Shown here piece by piece: positions 59,335 through 64,000 of a DNA stretch of 64,000 nt (position 1 is its first letter; each line of letters starts with the position of its first letter). The notes under the pieces are model-generated. The model was not told the origin of the DNA. It saw only the letters and a list, made by a program, of their open reading frames with translations, and did no database searches. The translations under genes and the position numbers were made by a program. Location of the stretch: NCBI GenBank assembly GCA_016932835.1, contig JAFGCD010000138.1, positions 19,587-83,586 on the forward strand. Reading direction: 5' to 3'. Source of the stretch: Sedimentisphaerales bacterium (lineage in GTDB: Bacteria > Planctomycetota > Phycisphaerae > Sedimentisphaerales > Anaerobacaceae).

Positions 59335-62300
59335 ATGAAAACGGGAGCAAATCCGACAATCGGCCGGGTGCTTTTGCCTCTGCTGTTTGTTCTTACTCCG
59401 CCCGTACTGTCACACGCCGGCCAGATTCCCTCGTCTCCTTACTGGAAAGAAGAGATTGTCTTTCCCGCCGAACCTTTTCGAGCCGGAGGCACGCTGTACG
59501 GCGAGCCGCGCTGGGTCAAGTTTACGATTCTCACCGAACCTTACGATCCGAACATCGTCTATTTCCAGGACTGCCGGGAATACAAATTCCACTACAATTT
59601 CGCCGCCGACCTCGTTACGCCGTTTCTCGGCATGACAACACAGCAGTTTGACGCCGCCACGCTGTACGCAACCGGCCAGCAGGGCATACTCGGAGCGGTT
59701 GTAATGCCCCCCGATACGGGCTGGCCTCCGCCTCCGGCTTATCCCGAATATGGAATCCAGTTTGTCCGGTGCGACCCATATACAAGAGAAGAAATCGTCG
59801 AATTATTTCAAACTGTTAAAGCGAGCGTGGTCGCCGATCCCGCCGTGCAGGTATTCTACTTCCCGACCTACGAGCAAACGCCTGTCGCCGAAGCCAACCG
59901 CGACTGGTTCGAGTCACAGGGTATTAGCATAAGTTCTTCTGCACGCTGGACACAGGGCAATGCCATCTACTCGGCAGGCTGGGCGATGGGGCGCCTCAAA
60001 TACTTCGAGGCCCATAACATCACCTACGCCTATCAGACAGGCCTGCTGGAGCCGAACGACATCCTGCTGACCGACGGCGTCACCGCCGAGGTCCCTCTCG
60101 TGGCAGGGATTATCTCGCTCGCCCCGTCAACGCCGAATTCACACGTCGCTATTCTCGCAAAAACCTACGGCGTGCCGTTTGTCCACCTGGCGGTATCCGA
60201 GGATATCGACCGTGCCTGGGAACTTCTGGGGCAAAGACTGGTGCTGCGGGCATTCGAGGGATGGGAGCAAACGGACGTTCGACTAATCCAAATCGAAGGC
60301 GTACTCGACGAGACGGCCATCGCAGAGATACTCGAGCTGAAAAGACCCGCCGACCTGGAAATAACACTCGTAGCCGCCTTCGGCGCATACAGCGCATCGA
60401 CCGACGGACTGGGACCTTCGGACGTCAACCACTTCGGAGGCAAGGCATCGAACTTCGGAATACTGCGGGCTGCAATCCCGGACAACTGTCCCGTTGCAGC
60501 GGCCGTTTCGTTCGATCTCTGGAATGAATTCCTCGACCAGAACCTCGCCACCGGCAAGACGCTGCGAGAGGATATCGCCGAACGCCTCAGCCCATACAGC
60601 TATCCCCCCTCGGACATGGCCGCACTGTCGAGCCGGTTAGGCTTCATCCGCAGCATGTTCACCGCCGACTATATTACCACCTTCACCCAGACGCAGAAGG
60701 ACGCCGTTATCGCCGCCCTTCAAGACCCGCAGTACGGCTTCGATCAGAACAGGAACATTCGCTTTCGAAGCTCCTCAAACGTCGAGGACAGCAACAACTT
60801 CACTGCAGCGGGCCTGTACGACAGCTACAGCGGCTGCCTGGCCGACGACCTCGACGGCGACACAGCGGGACCATGCCTCTGCGACCCGGAGGAGAACAAC
60901 GAAAGAGGCGTCTTCCGGGCGATACGCAAGGTATTTGCGAGCTTCTACAACGACAACGCATACCTCGAACGCCTGCTCCACGGAATCGATGAAAACACCG
61001 TGGGCATGGCAATCCTCGTACACCACTCCTTCCCCGACGAGATCGAGCTTGCCAACGGCGTCGCCACCCTTGAAAAGCAGTACAGCAGCAGTTGCAGCAT
61101 CAACATGGTGACCCAGGCCGGCGCCGTCTCGGTGGCCAATCCCGAAGACGGCTCTATTCCTGAAGAGGTTCGAACGTATTGCTCGGGTTCCAACGTGTAT
61201 CCCAACCTGGTCAGGCCGTCGAATCTTGTCCCCCTCGGTGCGACCGTGCTCCAATGGCAGGATGAATACGTAGCCCTGGCCGATCTTCTGGTCGCCGCCG
61301 CCGATGAGTTTGCCCGCATTACAGGCAAAACCCAATACACGCTTGATTTCGAATATAAGAAAGTCGCACCCGAAGGCAAGCTCGTCGTCAAGCAGATTCG
61401 CGAAATTCCACGGGCGGCTAATACGCCGAGCGTGCCGACTTTTCTTATCAGCGGATCTGTAGAATACTGCACATTCCAGGGTGAGTACGGGACGGTCTTC
61501 GCAGCCCACCGGCTCAAATCGCGATGGAGCTTCGATACGAAAAGTCTCTGGTTGTCCAGAGAGAACCTCGCCGAAACCTTATATACCGACGTAACGCTCG
61601 AATATAAAGACCGCAACCGCATCCGGACAATTGCAGGCAGAATCGACGAATGGCCCTTTGCCGGTCACAGCCTCGAAGACGAATACGAGGAACACTGGGT
61701 CAGGACGCTCGATTCATGGCTGATGCACCATTTGCCGAATCCAACGACTATTGCATTGAACACCACCCAGATACCCACCCTCGTCAAAACCGACGAAAAC
61801 CCCATATTAATCTATGCCGACCTGCCCGAACCGTATGTCCAGGCTGAATACGCCGAGCCTGTCCCGACCCGCGACTACACCGGCTACACAACTACGACCT
61901 CCGAGGCCGCCTCTCTCTGCCGGCGCCCGGAGCCTCAAGAAGGCGACCTTCTGCAGCATAGAAGTATGGAACTCGCAGAAGGATCCATCTTAATCGATAC
62001 CACATTCTACTGGCCTCCGGAACCCACGGGTATCGTGGCAGGTTATACCGCGCCGCTTGTTCGCTGGGTTGAGACGGTAATTACGGGCTATACAACCGAA
62101 CCGATCGTCCTCCAGGGCTGGTACTCCCAAACATATCGCCCCGAGCACCACAATTTCGCCGAGAACTTCATCTTCGAGCCTCAACTCGAACCCGGCATCT
62201 CACCGGCCATCCTCACCGAACTGCGAGCCAGGAATATTCGCATGATATACGTCTATGGACAACCTGTATGGAACGGCGAGGAATACTCATATGAAGCTGC

Positions 62301-62517
62301 GGAATTTGCAATATACGGTTTCGACGACAAGTCCTTCCTTGCAGCGGATATAGACGGCGATAAGGACGTGGACGGCATCGATTTCGCAAAATTCGGCTCC
62401 AACTGGAACCGGGCAGTCTGTGACGACTGCGACGGCGCCGATCTGACCGGAGACGGGTGCGTCACAGCAACCGATCTATGGGAGCTTGCGGCAACCTGGC
62501 TGGATGAAATAGAGTAG
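59335..62517 (+). CDS. Secreted PEP-synthase / water-dikinase-like protein with C-terminal dockerin-like repeats
   Basis: Signal peptide (RVLLPLLFVLTPPVLSHAG); phosphohistidine-domain-like PLVAGIISLAPSTPNSHVAILAKTYGVPFVHL; PPDK/PEPS N-terminal ATP-grasp-like FGGKASNFGILRAAIPDNCPVAAAVSFDLW, NIRFRSSSNVEDSNNFTAAGLYDSYSG, VGMAILVHHSFPDE; C-terminal DIDGDKDVDGIDFAKFGSNW...DLTGDGCVTATDLWELAATWL. Confidence 0.75.
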   Translation: MKTGANPTIGRVLLPLLFVLTPPVLSHAGQIPSSPYWKEEIVFPAEPFRAGGTLYGEPRWVKFTILTEPYDPNIVYFQDCREYKFHYNFAADLVTPFLGMTTQQFDAATLYATGQQGILGAVVMPPDTGWPPPPAYPEYGIQFVRCDPYTREEIVELFQTVKASVVADPAVQVFYFPTYEQTPVAEANRDWFESQGISISSSARWTQGNAIYSAGWAMGRLKYFEAHNITYAYQTGLLEPNDILLTDGVTAEVPLVAGIISLAPSTPNSHVAILAKTYGVPFVHLAVSEDIDRAWELLGQRLVLRAFEGWEQTDVRLIQIEGVLDETAIAEILELKRPADLEITLVAAFGAYSASTDGLGPSDVNHFGGKASNFGILRAAIPDNCPVAAAVSFDLWNEFLDQNLATGKTLREDIAERLSPYSYPPSDMAALSSRLGFIRSMFTADYITTFTQTQKDAVIAALQDPQYGFDQNRNIRFRSSSNVEDSNNFTAAGLYDSYSGCLADDLDGDTAGPCLCDPEENNERGVFRAIRKVFASFYNDNAYLERLLHGIDENTVGMAILVHHSFPDEIELANGVATLEKQYSSSCSINMVTQAGAVSVANPEDGSIPEEVRTYCSGSNVYPNLVRPSNLVPLGATVLQWQDEYVALADLLVAAADEFARITGKTQYTLDFEYKKVAPEGKLVVKQIREIPRAANTPSVPTFLISGSVEYCTFQGEYGTVFAAHRLKSRWSFDTKSLWLSRENLAETLYTDVTLEYKDRNRIRTIAGRIDEWPFAGHSLEDEYEEHWVRTLDSWLMHHLPNPTTIALNTTQIPTLVKTDENPILIYADLPEPYVQAEYAEPVPTRDYTGYTTTTSEAASLCRRPEPQEGDLLQHRSMELAEGSILIDTTFYWPPEPTGIVAGYTAPLVRWVETVITGYTTEPIVLQGWYSQTYRPEHHNFAENFIFEPQLEPGISPAILTELRARNIRMIYVYGQPVWNGEEYSYEAAEFAIYGFDDKSFLAADIDGDKDVDGIDFAKFGSNWNRAVCDDCDGADLTGDGCVTATDLWELAATWLDEIE

Positions 62518-62531
62518 CCTTACGCGAGATC

Positions 62532-63818
62532 TTACTCGGCATGGGTGGTCCCGGATGTCGCCTCGGCGGGCGTCTCCGCAGACTTACCTTTGGAATCAGC
62601 CGAACCTTTATTTCCATCCTGCTCAACGGATTTGCTCTCGACGCTGGCCGAACCGGTATCGCCGCTCGACGAATCACCCTCTGCCCCCTCGGCATCTTCG
62701 CCCTCGGCGTCTTCGCCGGACGTCTTGTGCCCGCCATCGACATAACAGCCGTGATTAACGACTGCATCCTCGCGAATATAATCCGTAATCTTCAGAAAAT
62801 GCTTGGCGGGAATCAGCCTCTTGTTCGGCTTATCTCCGAACACTATCTGAAGAATTTTCTTCCTCTGGGGTTCTCTCGGCTCGAATTCATATTCTATCTC
62901 GAAGCCGTACTCTTTAATCAGGTCAAAATTCGGCGCCGGATAGGAAACCGCTTCGGCCCCGGCGCACTCGGACAAGGCAGGAACCAGCCACGGAGTAATC
63001 ACCCCGTCGTCCATGCCTATATCGAAGTTCCTGGCCTTCATATCCATGAGAAACAGAAAATCACCGGAAAACCAAAGTCCCCGCACGCTGTTCGAGGCCT
63101 TTCTCGCCGTCCGCCCGGACTGTGGAACCAATGGCTTCAACTCCTGATTCAGCGCAATAGTGAACGCCTCGTCGAATTCATGCTCGGTGTCACGCAGCGC
63201 CTTGGCCGCAACGTATGTCCCGAAAAGATCCGAAAACGAATCCTCCCAGGCAAACGCCGATGGAAACTCCGGATATATGCCCGTGCTGCGGTAGCCGAAC
63301 CATGTGATTATCTCGTGCCACGCCCCGCCGATATACGCGAAATACTGCCCAAGGCTGACGGCGATGTCTTTTCTGATTCGATTCTTCTCATCGGCCGGCA
63401 AGTCTTTCCACCAATCCGGATACGTCAGTTTGACGTAGTGGCGAGAAGCCTCCTTGAGCCTGAATGAGAATTCCGTCTTGTCCTTGTTGAGCTGGTTGAG
63501 GATATTTGCGGTTGTATAGGCCGTCCAGTCCGCAGCCTTGCGAACGTGGGCAATATCAATATGGCCTGCTTTGCAGGTATATACTATGCCGTTCTTCTCC
63601 GTCCAGCCGTTGTAGTATCCGTGTCTGCCTATACTCTCCGCATCCAGAAACATCGTCCCTAAGGATGTGCTGGCATACCGGCCTACCCTGCCTCGCGGAG
63701 GCGCCATAACGCTCCCCCCTTCGAAACCCCCGCCATCGCAGCCGGCATGAAACAACAGGAAAAGACACGAGACAATCGTGACGGCTTTTTCCACATTGAC
63801 CTGATAAGTGTCTTTCAT
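62532..63818 (-). CDS. Exported protein resembling DUF4056, with acidic low-complexity C-terminal tail
   Basis: N-terminal export signal (AVTIVSCLFLLFHAGC); GRVGRYASTSLGTMFLDAESIGRHGYY, GIVYTCKAGHIDIAHVRKAADWTAY, AWHEIITWFGY; tail GEDAEGEDAEGAEGDSSSGD. Confidence 0.6.
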   Translation of the reverse strand: MKDTYQVNVEKAVTIVSCLFLLFHAGCDGGGFEGGSVMAPPRGRVGRYASTSLGTMFLDAESIGRHGYYNGWTEKNGIVYTCKAGHIDIAHVRKAADWTAYTTANILNQLNKDKTEFSFRLKEASRHYVKLTYPDWWKDLPADEKNRIRKDIAVSLGQYFAYIGGAWHEIITWFGYRSTGIYPEFPSAFAWEDSFSDLFGTYVAAKALRDTEHEFDEAFTIALNQELKPLVPQSGRTARKASNSVRGLWFSGDFLFLMDMKARNFDIGMDDGVITPWLVPALSECAGAEAVSYPAPNFDLIKEYGFEIEYEFEPREPQRKKILQIVFGDKPNKRLIPAKHFLKITDYIREDAVVNHGCYVDGGHKTSGEDAEGEDAEGAEGDSSSGDTGSASVESKSVEQDGNKGSADSKGKSAETPAEATSGTTHAE

Positions 63819-63927
63819 CTGCTCTATTCCGCTTTTGCCAAAGCCGATGATTCGGCCCCGATGTCCCGTCCGTAACGTCTCTCGGCATCCCGTCTGATGT
63901 GGTTCATAATAACGTCGAACTGAACTA

Positions 63928-63999
63928 CCACCGGCTGAAGCCGGTGGGTTTTTCTCGGCGGACTAAACCGCCGACTGAAGGAAATAACGGCTGAAGCCG
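63928..63999. repeat. Cluster of short TGAA-loop palindromes (REP/RAYT- or IS200/IS605-like intergenic repeat), truncated by window end
   Basis: CCACCGGC-TGAA-GCCGGTGG (63928-63947) followed by T5; TCGGCGG-ACTAAA-CCGCCGA (63955-63974); CGGC-TGAA-GCCG (63988-63999). CGGCTGAAGCCG occurs twice. Confidence 0.6.
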
Positions 64000-64000
64000 A

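Noticed and set aside
59259-59651. 130-aa ORF with a plausible Shine-Dalgarno before the dikinase-like gene
   Set aside because: Runs out of frame into the dikinase-like CDS; body is Arg/Ser-rich shadow sequence. A short upstream ORF cannot be fully excluded.
62541-63467. 308-aa plus-strand ORF
   Set aside because: Antisense to the DUF4056-like gene, which has an export signal and conserved-looking motifs.
1-64000. CRISPR arrays, prophage, integrases, toxin-antitoxin or restriction modules
   Set aside because: No regularly spaced repeats, Cas-like proteins, integrase motifs or R-M proteins seen; the HNH gene alone is not evidence of a defence system.

Overview
The window looks like ordinary chromosome from a Planctomycetota-like bacterium. 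That placement is inferred from gene content: a CotH/lamin-tail giant protein, dockerin-like repeats, Tat-exported Gfo/Idh/MocA proteins, ThuA and csrA. The left half is mostly minus strand: holA-gyrA, a glycosyltransferase, a signal peptidase I with large insertions, and a ~20 kb type IV pilus-like locus (pilB, pilC, pilin, duplicated minor-pilin cassettes, pilM/N/O-like genes, two ParA ATPases, PilP-like, secretin) closed by a strong terminator. The middle holds a tRNA-Leu(CAG), a sugar-metabolism group (clan GH-A hydrolase, Gfo/Idh/MocA, ThuA), a DUF362-like protein with dockerin motifs, dgkA, hisF and carB. The right half holds a 1878-aa CotH/LTD secreted protein, csrA, a STAS gene behind an operator-like promoter and a structured leader, and a putatively secreted PEP-synthase/water-dikinase-like protein with a dockerin-like tail. 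The least conventional items are: the exported dikinase-like protein with a GWD-like domain order; the palindrome-in-spacer promoter plus structured, GGA-rich leader of the STAS gene; the duplicated V-W-X minor pilin cassettes with tandem ParAs in the pilus locus; and TGAA-loop hairpin repeats at the right edge. No CRISPR array, rRNA or intact transposase was seen. All family assignments come from reading motifs, with no database search.
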